64,000 bases of DNA from Streptomyces sp. NRRL F-5135 (GCF_000719775.1 NZ_JOHR01000005.1:124001-188000), one strand, 5' to 3'. Positions 31,701 through 40,364 are shown, counted from the first letter of the stretch. Notes: generated by a model from the sequence alone, not told the origin. Translations and numbers: made by a program.

Positions 31701-34100
31701 GCGCCGGCGCAGGAGCTTGAGCGGCGTGTCGAACGGTCCGCCCAGGCGGGCGACGACCGGGCTCCGGCCGAGGGCCCGCGCAGCGCGTTCGCGCTGCCGC
31801 CCGCGGCCGCGGACCGTACGCCCGCCCCCGCCCCGTCGGCGGGGCCGACCGCCGGGCCCGTGCGGCCGACCGCGCCCGGTGGCACCGTCCCGGGCAGGCA
31901 CGACACCGTAGGGCCGGAAGCCGACACCGACTACACCCCGCCGCAGGCGCACCCCCTGCCGGCCGCCGGGCGCCGCAGGGCACGGCCGGACGTCCCGGCC
32001 CCGCAGGAATGGCCCGACAGCGGCGCACCCGGCCAGGGGCTCGTCTGGGGTGCCGAGGAGGCGGAGGACTTCGGCGACCGGTCCGAGCCCGAGGGGTTCG
32101 ACACCGGCACCATGGCCGTCGATCCGAACGGCTGGGCGGGCCCCGTCCAGGCCGCCCCCGGCCGAGCCGCGGGTACCGGCCGGAACGCGAGCCCCGCAGC
32201 GGGCACCGGCGGCGCGGCCGGAACGGCCGGAACGGCCGGAGCAACCGGCGCGGCAGGCGCGGCAGGCGCGGCAGGCGCACCCGATGTGGCTGGAGCCGCC
32301 GGTGTGGCTGGTGCGGCGGGCGTCGCTCCGGGCGAGAGCGGCGCCGACGACGGCCACGGCTTCCCGACCACTTCCGGCTTCGGCGTGATGCCCGAACCGC
32401 CCGGCTGGCCCGACGACCCGGAGCCCGCGTACGACGCTCCGGACGCCCCGGCGGCCGCCCCCGCCCCCGCTCCTGCCGCACCCGCCTCCGCCCTGCCGGA
32501 TCCCCGGCTGGGCGCGCACCAGCCGCTGCCTCCCGCGCAGCCGCTCCCGGCGGAGACACCGGCCGCACCGGCCGTCCCGGCCGCTCCCGTTCCTCCGGAC
32601 TCCACCCAGGGCAGGGCCTTCAGCGTGCGGACGCTCGGCCAGGGCGTGCCCTTCGTCCAGCCCTCTGGGCAACAGGCACAACAGGCGCCACGGCAGCCCC
32701 AGGGCCGGAACAGCCAAGGCGGGCAAGGGAGTCAGGGAAGCCAGGGCGGCCAGGTGCCGGTGCCCCAGCAGAGCCAGAGCCAGGGCCAGATCCCGGGCCA
32801 GGGCCAGATCCCGGGCCAGGGCCAGATCCCGGGGCAGGGACAGGCCGGCAACACGCCGCAGAACCGTCCCTCCGGGCAGTCGGCCTCCCCCGGTTCCCTC
32901 GGCTCCGGCCGCCGCCGCAAGCTGGGTACCCCGCCCGACACGGACGAGCGCGCCGAGTCCGCCGCCAGGCCGCACCCCGGGCCTCCGGGACCCGCGCAGC
33001 CCCAGCCGCACGCACAGACGCCGCCCCCGCCGGCCCACCCGCAGCCTCAGTCCCGTCCGCGGCCGCTGCCGCAACCACAGGCACAACCGCAGCCACAGGC
33101 ACAACCGCAGCCCCGGCAGAGCATGCCCGGCATGACCGGCGTCCCCGGGATGCCGGGACAGCCCGTCCCGCCGCAGGCCGGTGGCCACGTCGGCGGCCAG
33201 GCCGGCGGCGCCGGCTCCCACGGCGGTTCGCGGCTGCCCGCCGCGCACTCCGAGGGACGCTCGTACGCGATCGGGGCGCCCGACGAGGGCGCCGAGGGCC
33301 CCGAGCCGCTGGACGGTCCCGGGGGCGCGGTCGAGGTCGCCAACCGCCCCCAGCCGCAGCCCGTGGACGACGAGCTCCCGCCCGAGCCGCTCGACAACCC
33401 CCGCCGCCTGCTGGTCTGGCCCGCGCCTGACGTCTCCACGCAGCACGCGCTGAGCGAGCGCGGCTACCGGCCGGTGGTCGTGAACTCCCGCGAGGAGGTC
33501 GACGCGCAGATCGCCGCGTTCCCCGCGGCCCTGTTCGTGGACCCGCTGACCGGCCCCATCACCCGTACCGCCCTCACCTCCCTGCGCCAGGCGGCCGTCG
33601 CCGCCGAGGTCCCCGTCCTGGTGACGGCGGGTCTGGGCCAGGCGACCCGCGAAGCGGCGTACGGCGCGGACCCCGCGGTACTGCTGAAGGCCCTGGCCCC
33701 GCGCGACAGCGAGCAGCACCCCTCCCGCGTCCTGCTGATCGAGGAGAACGAGGAGATCGCGCTGGCGCTGACGGCGACGCTGGAGCGGCGCGGCATGCAG
33801 GTCGCCCTCGCGGCCACCGACAACCAGGCGGCCGGCCTGGCCGCCCAGATGCGGCCGAACCTGGTCGTCATGGACCTGATGCAGGTGCGCCGCCGACGCG
33901 CCGGGATCGTCGACTGGCTGCGGGCGAACGGGCAGTTGAACCGCACTCCGCTCGTCATCTACACGTCCACCGGCATCAACGAGGAGGAACTGCCACGGCT
34001 CGCGTCCGGCGAGACGGTGCTGTTCCTCGCGGAGCGCTCCACGACCGCCGAGGTGCAGGCAAGGATCGTCGATCTGCTCGCGAAGATCGGCACCAACTGA
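28758..34100 (+). CDS. Giant PAS-PAS-pseudokinase-double receiver protein with disordered linker
   Basis: 1780 residues, probably cytoplasmic. Order: PAS (about 10-75, LDALPDGLVLVNANGTIVNA), PAS (about 150-260), heptad coiled coil of ATERHAAEL-type repeats (about 270-370), histidine-kinase-like unit (about 375-570), Pro/Gly/Gln/Ala-rich linker (about 570-1540), then two receiver-like domains. The kinase unit lacks the phosphoacceptor His (ESLRGPLEEL where HELRTPL is expected) and a normal N box (ALAHLVADVAG). The first receiver (about 1545-1650) is degenerate. The last (RVLLIEENEE, Asp in VVMDLMQ, YTST) keeps its Asp. The start is GTG 28758 behind AGGGAGGAAG. It probably acts as a scaffold or sensor rather than an autokinase. 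The linker holds GQIPGQ and QGQG repeats. Confidence 0.88.
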   Translation: MSSRPSRGAARLAAILDALPDGLVLVNANGTIVNANTIALEMFEAPGTALVGRGLLDLLPEFDSKLIPGSMRRPNVADTRGRTKPTRMMARRTDGGSFPAEVTSASLEDGRDAYNDRHSFTGDELLMLVVRDLSGTVDTEAELARSQRQTEMILRAASEGVVGTDTEGRVVLVNPAAAQILGFRAGDLGGRELHPLVLHSRADGEPFPYEDSPLADTLRSGRKHRVRGQVLWAKNGKQVPVDLTTAPVRDGDQLVGAVMTFTDRRPYDELVEKHDAELEAARERHAAELTEATERHAAELAETTERLTGELTGTTDRLTAELAEATERHAAELADRSDRYAAEIEELTERYDELTGRHEQLTAVLGESLRGPLEELRGELGTLADDPAGQLWPEANQILHHLAAGYSRMTTLVDNVLGYQRLDAGAEALVKTNVLLDQVVAAGVEGAVELIGPGRAQFAVHAPPIEAEADPGRLATALAHLVADVAGVDSTGRTRALPGGGYVDSTIVVAAAQRGQVVRIEVRGPFAGGDPVHEPIVRGIVRAHGGVLQTHEVPGTGGSAYVLELPLGEGAGTVPAPAAAPADPGAAEVPASPGQAPGGPAGQHGPRTGGGRRRARRASTDAFLEGPGGQVGPGGPGGPGEDTADQQPTGRRRARAAAPDGEPVAGVGASSEGGSQGLIPAQGVGPGVDTGGTGTATGPVGGTDSTLGAGPGAGGGTGRRRGRPSPAEESVPPGTNAVSPFALPPAPSSSASEGAVVTAAEGAAAAGRPALGRAVPPQGVPPEAASGGTGRRARRMGQNALPALPAGPVAPFAEAPPVGAVAPEGAAGPAEPVRMSGVPGAAGGPDAPAPGAPQLLPAGGAGGAGGAVRIAPAAGQPQAPRQPLDPRQSQDPQRFDPRQRLDPRRVQAQAPSPSPIPLPAPVQSGAQPQAQGQGQGQGQGQGQGQAQPHGHAPVPAPPQPVPASAAAVQSQPGGRRARRALAPAQELERRVERSAQAGDDRAPAEGPRSAFALPPAAADRTPAPAPSAGPTAGPVRPTAPGGTVPGRHDTVGPEADTDYTPPQAHPLPAAGRRRARPDVPAPQEWPDSGAPGQGLVWGAEEAEDFGDRSEPEGFDTGTMAVDPNGWAGPVQAAPGRAAGTGRNASPAAGTGGAAGTAGTAGATGAAGAAGAAGAPDVAGAAGVAGAAGVAPGESGADDGHGFPTTSGFGVMPEPPGWPDDPEPAYDAPDAPAAAPAPAPAAPASALPDPRLGAHQPLPPAQPLPAETPAAPAVPAAPVPPDSTQGRAFSVRTLGQGVPFVQPSGQQAQQAPRQPQGRNSQGGQGSQGSQGGQVPVPQQSQSQGQIPGQGQIPGQGQIPGQGQAGNTPQNRPSGQSASPGSLGSGRRRKLGTPPDTDERAESAARPHPGPPGPAQPQPHAQTPPPPAHPQPQSRPRPLPQPQAQPQPQAQPQPRQSMPGMTGVPGMPGQPVPPQAGGHVGGQAGGAGSHGGSRLPAAHSEGRSYAIGAPDEGAEGPEPLDGPGGAVEVANRPQPQPVDDELPPEPLDNPRRLLVWPAPDVSTQHALSERGYRPVVVNSREEVDAQIAAFPAALFVDPLTGPITRTALTSLRQAAVAAEVPVLVTAGLGQATREAAYGADPAVLLKALAPRDSEQHPSRVLLIEENEEIALALTATLERRGMQVALAATDNQAAGLAAQMRPNLVVMDLMQVRRRRAGIVDWLRANGQLNRTPLVIYTSTGINEEELPRLASGETVLFLAERSTTAEVQARIVDLLAKIGTN

Positions 34101-34146
34101 CCGTCCGAGCGGCCGGCACGCGAACCGGCCGCCGGACGCGACCGAT

Positions 34147-34248
34147 CACCCGGGCCGGTCGGACACCCGGGCCGGTCGGACACCCGGATCGGTCGGCCAC
34201 CCGGGCCGGTCGGACACGCGGTCCGTACGGCCACCCGGTCCGCATACG
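34147..34248. repeat. Six tandem 17-bp repeats in the 34101-34614 gap
   Basis: Unit CACCCGGGCCGGTCGGA starts at 34147, 34164, 34181, 34198, 34215 and 34232. Copies 1, 2 and 4 are identical and the last two are diverged. They begin 47 bp after the stop of the giant PAS protein. The rest of this 514-bp gap is GC-rich sequence without a gene that I support, up to the sigma-factor promoter at 34585. Confidence 0.8.
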
Positions 34249-34584
34249 CCGCGACCGCCGAACCGCACGGGTCACGGCGGGTCCCGCCGTACCGGCCCGG
34301 TGGCGCCCCACGCGTCCGCGCCCCCTTTCCCGCTGTCCCACCTGCGACGGAGGCGCGCCGACGGTCGGGCCCGGCTCCGGGAGCGGACCGCCGGGGCCGG
34401 TGGAACCGCCCGCCGGCCCCGCCCCGCCCGGCTCCCGGCCGGTGCCCCCGCCCGGCTCGCGGCCGTGCGCTCCGGGCGCCCGCCCCCTACGGACGTGTTC
34501 GCCCTCTCCACCTTCAGGAGGTGCGGCCGACGCCACCCGTACACCCACAGGGGGACACCGCTTCGGGACCTGGGACCGATCCCC

Positions 34585-34608
34585 GGAACGGGCCCCGCTC
34601 CTAGCGTT
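34585..34608 (+). promoter_or_regulatory. ECF-type promoter GGAAC-N16-GTT of the sigma-factor gene
   Basis: GGAAC (34585-34589) and GTT (34606-34608) are separated by exactly 16 bp, the classic ECF sigma-E promoter form in Streptomyces. The predicted transcription start falls at or next to ATG 34615. That gives a leaderless mRNA and suggests that the sigma factor reads its own promoter. Confidence 0.65.
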
Positions 34609-34614
34609 GAGCCC

Positions 34615-35196
34615 ATGACCACGCCTGTCTGCACGAACGCCTCCACCGCCGCCGCGCCGGCCGCGTACGCGTCGCGCGCGCACCAGCCGCGCGCGCACCA
34701 GTCGTACACGTCCTTCGCCTCGTACGTACGGGCCCGGGGACCCGTACTGCTGCGGACGGCGCGTTCGCTCACCTCCAACCCCTCCGACGCCGAGGACCTG
34801 CTGCAGACGGCCCTCACCAAGACGTACGTCGCCTGGGACCGGATCGAGGACCACCGGGCGCTGGACGGCTACGTCCGCCGGGCCCTGCTCAACACCCGTA
34901 CGTCGCAGTGGCGCAAGCGCAAGATCGACGAGTTCGCGTGCGAGGAGCTGCCGGAACCCGCGGGTCTGCCCGAGCCCGACCCCGCCGAGCGGCAGGCGCT
35001 GCACGACGCGATGTGGCGCGCGGTGATGCGGCTGCCCGACCGGCAGCGGGCGATGGTCGTCCTGCGGTACTACGAGGACCTCAGCGAGTCCCAGACCGCC
35101 GAGGTGCTCGGAGTCTCGGTCGGCACGGTCAAGAGCGCGGTCTCGCGCGCGCTCGGCAAGCTCCGCGAGGACCCGGAACTCGTCCCAGTCCACTGA
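34615..35196 (+). CDS. SigE-family ECF RNA polymerase sigma factor
   Basis: 193 residues. Region 2 (about 33-100) includes SFASYVRARGPVLLRTARSL, SDAEDLLQTALTKTYVAWDR and RRALLNTRTSQWRKRK. Region 4 (about 125-185) reads VMRLPDRQRAMVVLRYYEDL, SESQTAEVLGVSVGTVKS and AVSRALGKLRE, a clean helix-turn-helix. It matches the actinobacterial SigE-family group with a short Ala/His-rich N-terminus. ATG 34615 has no ribosome site, in line with the leaderless promoter. No anti-sigma gene is adjacent, so control may be transcriptional. Confidence 0.9.
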   Translation: MTTPVCTNASTAAAPAAYASRAHQPRAHQSYTSFASYVRARGPVLLRTARSLTSNPSDAEDLLQTALTKTYVAWDRIEDHRALDGYVRRALLNTRTSQWRKRKIDEFACEELPEPAGLPEPDPAERQALHDAMWRAVMRLPDRQRAMVVLRYYEDLSESQTAEVLGVSVGTVKSAVSRALGKLREDPELVPVH

Positions 35197-35253
35197 ACCC
35201 CGGTCACCCGACGGCCGACGCCCGCTGCCGCCGCTGTCTGCCGTCAACTGTCG

Positions 35254-35309
35254 GCTGTCCGCTGTCCGCTGTCCGCTGTCCGCTGTCCGCCATCCGCTGT
35301 CCGCCGTCC
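35254..35309. repeat. Eight tandem GCTGTCC heptamers
   Basis: GCTGTCC repeats five times from 35254, then GCCATCC, GCTGTCC and GCCGTCC. The array lies between the sigma-factor stop and the ligase start. Heptamer arrays of this sort are prone to slippage. Confidence 0.8.
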
Positions 35310-35470
35310 ACCGGCCGCCGTCTTCCCTCCGTTGAGGGTGTCGTTCGGTCCCGGGTAGTGACATACCGCTCGGTACGTGCGCACAATCGGCGCGAATCCG
35401 TTCCGCGCTCCGCGTCACGCGGCCGCCCCGCGCGGCTGCCGCACGCGCCAGTGCCCTCCGGGAGGACGCC

Positions 35471-37114
35471 GTGCTGAGCACCATGCAGGATGTACCGCTT
35501 CTGATCTCACGGATCCTGGAGCACGGCCGTACGATCCACGGCCGGTCGACCGTGACCACGTGGACCGGTGACGCCGAACCGCGGCGTCGCGACTTCGCCG
35601 AGATCGGCGATCGTGCCGCGCGGCTCGCCAACGCCCTGGGCGACCTCGGGGTGACCGAGGAGAGCGTTCTGGGAACGCTGATGTGGAACAACGCGGAGCA
35701 CGTCGAGGTGTACTTCGCCGTGCCCGCCATGGGTGCCGTCCTGCACACCCTCAACCTCCGGCTGCCCGCCGAGCAGTTGGCGTGGATCGTCAACCACGCC
35801 GACGACCGCGTCATCGTCGTGAACGGCACCCTGATCCCGCTGCTGGCGCCGCTCCTCCCTCGTCTGCCGAAGGTCGAGCACATCGTCGTCGCCGGCCCCG
35901 GTGACCGCGGTCCGCTGGCCGGAGCGACCGCGCGCGTGCACGAGTACGAGGAGCTGATCGCCGGCCGCCCCACCACGTACGCCTGGCCCGAACTCGACGA
36001 ACGGTCCGCGGCGGCCATGTGCTACACCTCCGGCACGACCGGCGACCCCAAGGGCGTCCTCTTCTCCCACCGGTCCGTCTACCTGCACTCGATGCAGGTC
36101 AACATGGCCTCTTCGATGGGCCTCACCGACCGGGACACGACCCTCGCGGTCGTACCGCAGTTCCATGTGAACGCCTGGGGGCTGCCGCACGCCGCGTTCA
36201 TGAGCGGCGTGAACATGCTGATGCCCGACCGCTTCCTCCAGCCCGCCCCGCTCGCCGAGATGATCGAACGAGAGCGGCCCACGCACGCCGCCGCCGTGCC
36301 CGCCATCTGGCAGGGCCTGCTCGCCGAGGTGACGGCCCGCCCGCGCGACCTGACCTCCCTGACCAATGTCTCGATCGGCGGCTCGGCCTGTCCGCCGGCG
36401 CTGATGGCGGCGTACGACAAGCTCGGCGTACGGCTCTGCCACGCCTGGGGCATGACCGAGACCTCCCCGCTCGGCACGATGGCCCATCCGCCGGCGGGGC
36501 TCGGCGCCGAGGAGGAGTGGCCGTACCGCCTCACCCAGGGCCGTTTCCCGGCCGGGGTCGAGGCCCGGCTGGCCGGGCCGGACGGTGACTTCCTGCCCTG
36601 GGACGGCGAGTCGGCCGGGGAGCTGGAGGTACGGGGCCCCTGGATCGCCGCGGCGTACTACGGCGGCGTCGGCGGCGAACCGCTCAGGCCCGAGGACAGG
36701 TTCAGCCCGGACGGCTGGCTGCGGACGGGAGATGTCGGGGTCATCAGCCCGGACGGCTACCTCACGCTCACGGACCGGGCGAAGGACGTCATCAAGTCCG
36801 GGGGTGAGTGGATCTCCAGTGTCGCGCTGGAGAACGCCCTGATGGCGCACCCGGAGGTGGCGGAGGCGGCGGTCGTGGCGGTACCGGACGACAAGTGGGG
36901 CGAGCGGCCGCTCGCGACGGTCGTCCTCCACGAGGGCGCGACGGCCGACTACGCGGCGCTGCGGGAGTTCCTGGCCGGATCGGTCCCGAGGTGGCAGCTG
37001 CCGGAGCGGTGGGCGGCGGTGGCGGCGGTGCCGAAGACGAGCGTCGGGAAGTTCGACAAGAAGGTGATCCGCGGACAGTACGCGGCCGGAGAGCTGGACG
37101 TCACGCGGTTGTAG
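35471..37114 (+). CDS. AMP-dependent acyl-CoA ligase (medium/long-chain fatty acid type)
   Basis: 547 residues of the ANL superfamily, which activates fatty acids to acyl-AMP and then acyl-CoA. P-loop: [20 protein letters not shown]5 motif: [13 protein letters not shown]7/A8: [20 protein letters not shown] then [16 protein letters not shown]. The catalytic Lys of A10 is in [10 protein letters not shown]. Length and motifs match FadD-like ligases of 530-550 residues. GTG 35471 follows GGGAGGAC. It is monocistronic and followed by a hairpin terminator. Confidence 0.92.
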   Translation: MLSTMQDVPLLISRILEHGRTIHGRSTVTTWTGDAEPRRRDFAEIGDRAARLANALGDLGVTEESVLGTLMWNNAEHVEVYFAVPAMGAVLHTLNLRLPAEQLAWIVNHADDRVIVVNGTLIPLLAPLLPRLPKVEHIVVAGPGDRGPLAGATARVHEYEELIAGRPTTYAWPELDERSAAAMCYTSGTTGDPKGVLFSHRSVYLHSMQVNMASSMGLTDRDTTLAVVPQFHVNAWGLPHAAFMSGVNMLMPDRFLQPAPLAEMIERERPTHAAAVPAIWQGLLAEVTARPRDLTSLTNVSIGGSACPPALMAAYDKLGVRLCHAWGMTETSPLGTMAHPPAGLGAEEEWPYRLTQGRFPAGVEARLAGPDGDFLPWDGESAGELEVRGPWIAAAYYGGVGGEPLRPEDRFSPDGWLRTGDVGVISPDGYLTLTDRAKDVIKSGGEWISSVALENALMAHPEVAEAAVVAVPDDKWGERPLATVVLHEGATADYAALREFLAGSVPRWQLPERWAAVAAVPKTSVGKFDKKVIRGQYAAGELDVTRL

Positions 37115-37210
37115 GCCCCCCATTGCGTGAGGGGCACCGTACGAGGCGCGCACTGCACGAGTGGCGCCGCACGAGGGGGCGCCGCACGAGATGCACCGCG
37201 GCATGGCGAA

Positions 37211-37237
37211 GGGCCCGTACGCGGCACGTACGGGCCC
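37211..37237 (+). terminator. Terminator after the acyl-CoA ligase
   Basis: GGGCCCGTAC (37211-37220) pairs perfectly with GTACGGGCCC (37228-37237) over a 7-base loop, 97 bp after the stop. The rest of the 37115-37447 gap holds no gene that I support. Confidence 0.65.
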
Positions 37238-37447
37238 CTGTCCTGGGCCGGTCCGGCGTCCCGGACCAGCCTGGGTATTCATTTGCGGGCCTTACCGGCT
37301 TGGTTCCCCCCCACCGGCTTCGTCAGCCCTGCGGCCCACTCCTACCGGCTCAGCCCCACCGGTCTCGACGCCCCCACCGGCGTGTCGACCCCGTCGGCTG
37401 CTGCGAGCCCACCGGCCCGGCCGACCTCACGGACCTGGCGGGGCGCT

Positions 37448-37762
37448 CTACCACCAGACGTTGTGGAAGTTCACCGCGATGTTCTCGTTGGACTGGTCGA
37501 TCGACGTGAGGCCCGAGCCGACCACGTTCGCGGTGTTGTTCTGGTTCGAGGCGCCGGCGCCCGTCGCGACCTGCTGCGTGGTCGTCGAATTGCCGAAGTT
37601 GTGGTCGCCCACCCCGCTGCCACTGATCGTGGCCACCGCCGCGTTCGACCCGTCGTCGGACAGCGCGCCGTTGTCGGCCTGGGCGACGCCCGTGAAGAGC
37701 GCTGCGGCGAGGGGCAGCGCGGCGACGGCGGCGAAAGCGGTGGCGGTGCGGATGCTTGCCAT
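37448..37762 (-). CDS. Small secreted Asn/Thr/Ser-rich protein
   Basis: 104 residues. Signal peptide of about 29 residues (MASIRTATAFAAVAALPLAA, then cleavage after AQA). The mature part (about 75 residues) has no Cys and is rich in Asn, Thr, Ser, Gly and Gln: SGVGDHNFGNSTTTQQVATG, NQNNTANVV, and an ending NIAVNFHNVWW. This composition is like amyloid-forming surface proteins such as rodlins and chaplins, but the sequence is not one of them as far as I can tell. ATG 37762 has GGAGGAAA upstream. Confidence 0.72.
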   Translation of the reverse strand: MASIRTATAFAAVAALPLAAALFTGVAQADNGALSDDGSNAAVATISGSGVGDHNFGNSTTTQQVATGAGASNQNNTANVVGSGLTSIDQSNENIAVNFHNVWW

Positions 37763-38086
37763 GTCATTTCCTCCATGTGCGGCAGAAGTACGGAACTACG
37801 GCTCTGTCCCAGGCAGTTGGCCAACCGCCTCGGTCGTGGTGACGACGTCGCGAGACCAGAGTTGCCCACCGAATCCGCCGGAAACCACCCCGCAAGGAGC
37901 TATTCCCTCGCAAGCGTGATGACAAGTCGATAAACCCGCGATGCGCCCCCAAAACCCCATTTCTTGGCGTGGGCTCGCCAGAACCCGGTCACCGCAAGGG
38001 GTGATGCGGCGGGGCGCGCGGCGAACCGACCCGGCTCGCGCGCTTCCCCTCTTCCCTTCTTCGAACGCCTGTACGAACATGGCTTC
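37763..38086. other. Divergent intergenic region
   Basis: This 324-bp gap separates the minus-strand small secreted gene from the plus-strand prim-pol gene. It contains the palindrome GTTGGCCAAC (37816-37825), 54 bp upstream of the secreted gene's start, with partly matching flanks. I looked for a known riboswitch and saw no convincing match. No ORF here looks real. Confidence 0.4.
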
Positions 38087-39169
38087 ATGGCCACCACCGC
38101 CCGGCACACCGCCACCCCGGCCCTCGCCCATGCGCTGTCCGCTGCCGAACGCGGGCTCCCCGTCTTCCCGCTGTCCCCCACCAAGCTCCCGGCGCTCCCG
38201 TCACCCCACCGGCGCGAGCGGCGGCCGGTCCGCTGCCGGGGGGAGTGCGGCCGGCCCGGCCACGGCGTCCACGACGCGACCACCGACCTCACCGGCGTAC
38301 GCGCCCTGTTCGCGGCCGCGCCCTGGGCGACCGCGTACGGAATCGCGTGCGGACGCCCGCCGCACCGGCTCATCGGCATCGACCTGGACGTCCCAGCGGC
38401 GGGAGAGCCCGACTTTGCGGCACGGGACCCCAGGGTGTCGGGCGGCGCGGCACAGGGCTCCGCGGCACCGAACACCGCAGCACGGGGCACCGCGGCACCG
38501 GGCTCCGCGACGCCGGGCCGCCACCGCGCGACGCCCGACTCCGTGGGCGCTCTGCGGCATCTGGCGCTCCAGCACCTGTTCACGCTGCCGGACACGGTGA
38601 TCGTGCTGACTCCCAGCGGCGGCCGGCACATCTGGCTGGCCGGACCGCCGGACGTCGTCGTGCCGAACTCGGCGAGCAGGCTCGCCCCGGGGATCGACGT
38701 CCGGGGCGCGGGCGGTTATCTGGTGGGGCCGGGCTCGGTCACGGCCCGGGGCGCGTACCGGCTCGCGCCGGGGACAGCCGGGCTGCCGCCCGCGCCCTGC
38801 CCGCGCGCCCTGGTGCACCTGCTCGTACCGCCGCCGCCCCGGCCGCAGGAGCCGTCACGCTCGCAGGCTCCGTCATCCGCCCCTTCGCCCGCCCCTTCGC
38901 ACGGGCACGGCCGGGGGGAGGGTCTGGTGCGGTTCGTGCGCGCGGCGCACGAGGGGCAGCGCAACACCCGGCTGTTCTGGGCCGCCTGCCGCGCGTACGA
39001 GAACGGCTTCGGCCAGGAGCTGGTGGAGCCGCTGGTCGACGCGGCCGTACGGACCGGCCTGGCCGAGCACGAGGCCCGCGCGACCGTCGCCTCGGCCGCG
39101 CGCCTCACGGCCACGCCTCCTGTGTCCGTCACCACACGGCTCGCGCGCAACCATTCGCGCCCTTCGTGA
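38087..39169 (+). CDS. Bifunctional DNA primase/polymerase (prim-pol) domain protein
   Basis: 360 residues. The prim-pol domain covers about residues 1-240: ALSAAERGLPVFPLSPTKLP, a zinc-like CRGECGRPGHG insert, catalytic acids in RLIGIDLDVP (DxD), and GGRHIWLAG with its His. A variable Gly/Ala/Ser insert sits near 110-150. The C-terminal part (GQRNTRLFWAACRAYENGFG and GLAEHEARATVASA) is the small helical extension typical of such primases. ATG 38087 lacks a good ribosome site. These proteins are often plasmid- or phage-borne, yet no mobile genes flank this one. Confidence 0.82.
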   Translation: MATTARHTATPALAHALSAAERGLPVFPLSPTKLPALPSPHRRERRPVRCRGECGRPGHGVHDATTDLTGVRALFAAAPWATAYGIACGRPPHRLIGIDLDVPAAGEPDFAARDPRVSGGAAQGSAAPNTAARGTAAPGSATPGRHRATPDSVGALRHLALQHLFTLPDTVIVLTPSGGRHIWLAGPPDVVVPNSASRLAPGIDVRGAGGYLVGPGSVTARGAYRLAPGTAGLPPAPCPRALVHLLVPPPPRPQEPSRSQAPSSAPSPAPSHGHGRGEGLVRFVRAAHEGQRNTRLFWAACRAYENGFGQELVEPLVDAAVRTGLAEHEARATVASAARLTATPPVSVTTRLARNHSRPS

Positions 39170-39265
39170 GTCCCGTACGCGGGACTCATTTTTCACACCG
39201 GCCCGATTCCGGGCCCGCGCATTCGTTCCCCGCATTCCAGGCATTCGCGAACACGGAGTGTTTCC

Positions 39266-40204
39266 TTGATCCTCACTCATCAGGGCGTGCGGAGAGCCGC
39301 CGCGGTCGCTCTCACCACCGCCGGCGCGCTGCTGACCGCCTCCGCGCTGGCCGCGCCCGCGCAGGCGGCCGCCGCCGCCCCGAGCGTCACCGGCAAGGGC
39401 GCGTTCCTGCTCAACAACGCGTCCGGCGCCACGGTCTACGGCAAGGCGGCCGACACCCGTCGGCAGATGGCCAGCACGACCAAGATCATGACAATCGCCG
39501 TGGTGGTCAACACCAAGGGCGTCGACCTCAACCGCAAGGTCACCGTCAAGCAGGCGTACCGCGACTACGTCACCAAGGAGGGCGCCAGCACGGCCGATCT
39601 GCGCACCGGTGACAAGGTGACCGTGCGCCAGCTGCTGTACGGGACGCTGCTGCCCTCCGGCTGCGACGCGGCCTACGCCCTCGCCGACACCTTCGGCACC
39701 GGCAAGACGACCGCCGACCGCACGAAGTCGTTCATCGGCAAGATGAACGCGAAGGCTTCCGAACTGAAGCTGAAGAACACGAAGTTCGACTCCTTCGACG
39801 GGATCTCCGGCAAGGGCAACAACTACACGACCCCGCGCGACCTGGCGAAGATCGCCCAGTACGCCATGAAGAACGCCAACTTCCGCGCGGTCGTGAAGGC
39901 CACCTCGTACAAGACCACGGCGCAGGCCCCGAACAACAAGACGCGCACGTACACCTGGTACAACACCAACAAGCTGCTCGGCTCCTACAAGGGCGCCATC
40001 GGCATCAAGACGGGCACCGGCACCGCCGCCGGACCGTGCCTGGTCTTCGCCGCCACGCGCGGCAGCAAGACGCTCGTCGGTGTCGTGCTGAACGGTTCCG
40101 ACCGCTACAAGGACGCGGCGAAGCTGCTCGACCACGGCTTCGGCTCGACGACGGCCAAGACGATGAAGCTGCGCTCGCTCCCGGCGGACGCACAGCGCGA
40201 CTGA
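39266..40204 (+). CDS. D-alanyl-D-alanine carboxypeptidase (low-molecular-mass PBP, S11)
   Basis: 312 residues, exported (signal about 1-37, ending APAQAAA). It trims the terminal D-Ala of peptidoglycan stem peptides. Motifs: SxxK as S70-T-T-K73 in MASTTKIMT, SGC in LLPSGCDAAYALAD in place of SxN, and KTGTG near residue 247. It lacks a C-terminal membrane anchor, so it may be released or bound only by its domain. The start is TTG 39266 with GGAG upstream. A strong hairpin ends the gene. The position next to bkd genes matches the S. coelicolor order that I remember. Confidence 0.92.
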   Translation: MILTHQGVRRAAAVALTTAGALLTASALAAPAQAAAAAPSVTGKGAFLLNNASGATVYGKAADTRRQMASTTKIMTIAVVVNTKGVDLNRKVTVKQAYRDYVTKEGASTADLRTGDKVTVRQLLYGTLLPSGCDAAYALADTFGTGKTTADRTKSFIGKMNAKASELKLKNTKFDSFDGISGKGNNYTTPRDLAKIAQYAMKNANFRAVVKATSYKTTAQAPNNKTRTYTWYNTNKLLGSYKGAIGIKTGTGTAAGPCLVFAATRGSKTLVGVVLNGSDRYKDAAKLLDHGFGSTTAKTMKLRSLPADAQRD

Positions 40205-40224
40205 GCCGGCCGGGCCGGCGGATC

Positions 40225-40266
40225 CCGGGCCCCGTCACACGGACACGTCCGTGTGACGGGGCCCGG
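40225..40266. terminator. Long bidirectional hairpin terminator
   Basis: A perfect 20-bp stem (40225-40244 with 40247-40266) between the carboxypeptidase gene and the convergent E2 gene. It can stop transcription from both sides. Confidence 0.88.
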
Positions 40267-40364
40267 AGTCGTTCCGTGAGCCGTCCTCTGCGCCCTTTCC
40301 CAGGGTTCGTTCGGGGCTCAGGCCCGTTCGGAACCTTCAGGCCCAGGTCATCCGGCCCAGGTCG

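Noticed and set aside
34147..35309. Possible CRISPR array
   Set aside because: The repeats are directly tandem with no unique spacers, and no cas genes exist in the window.
37763..37960. Possible c-di-AMP riboswitch upstream of the small secreted gene
   Set aside because: A few conserved-looking bases are present, but I could not build the expected paired elements.
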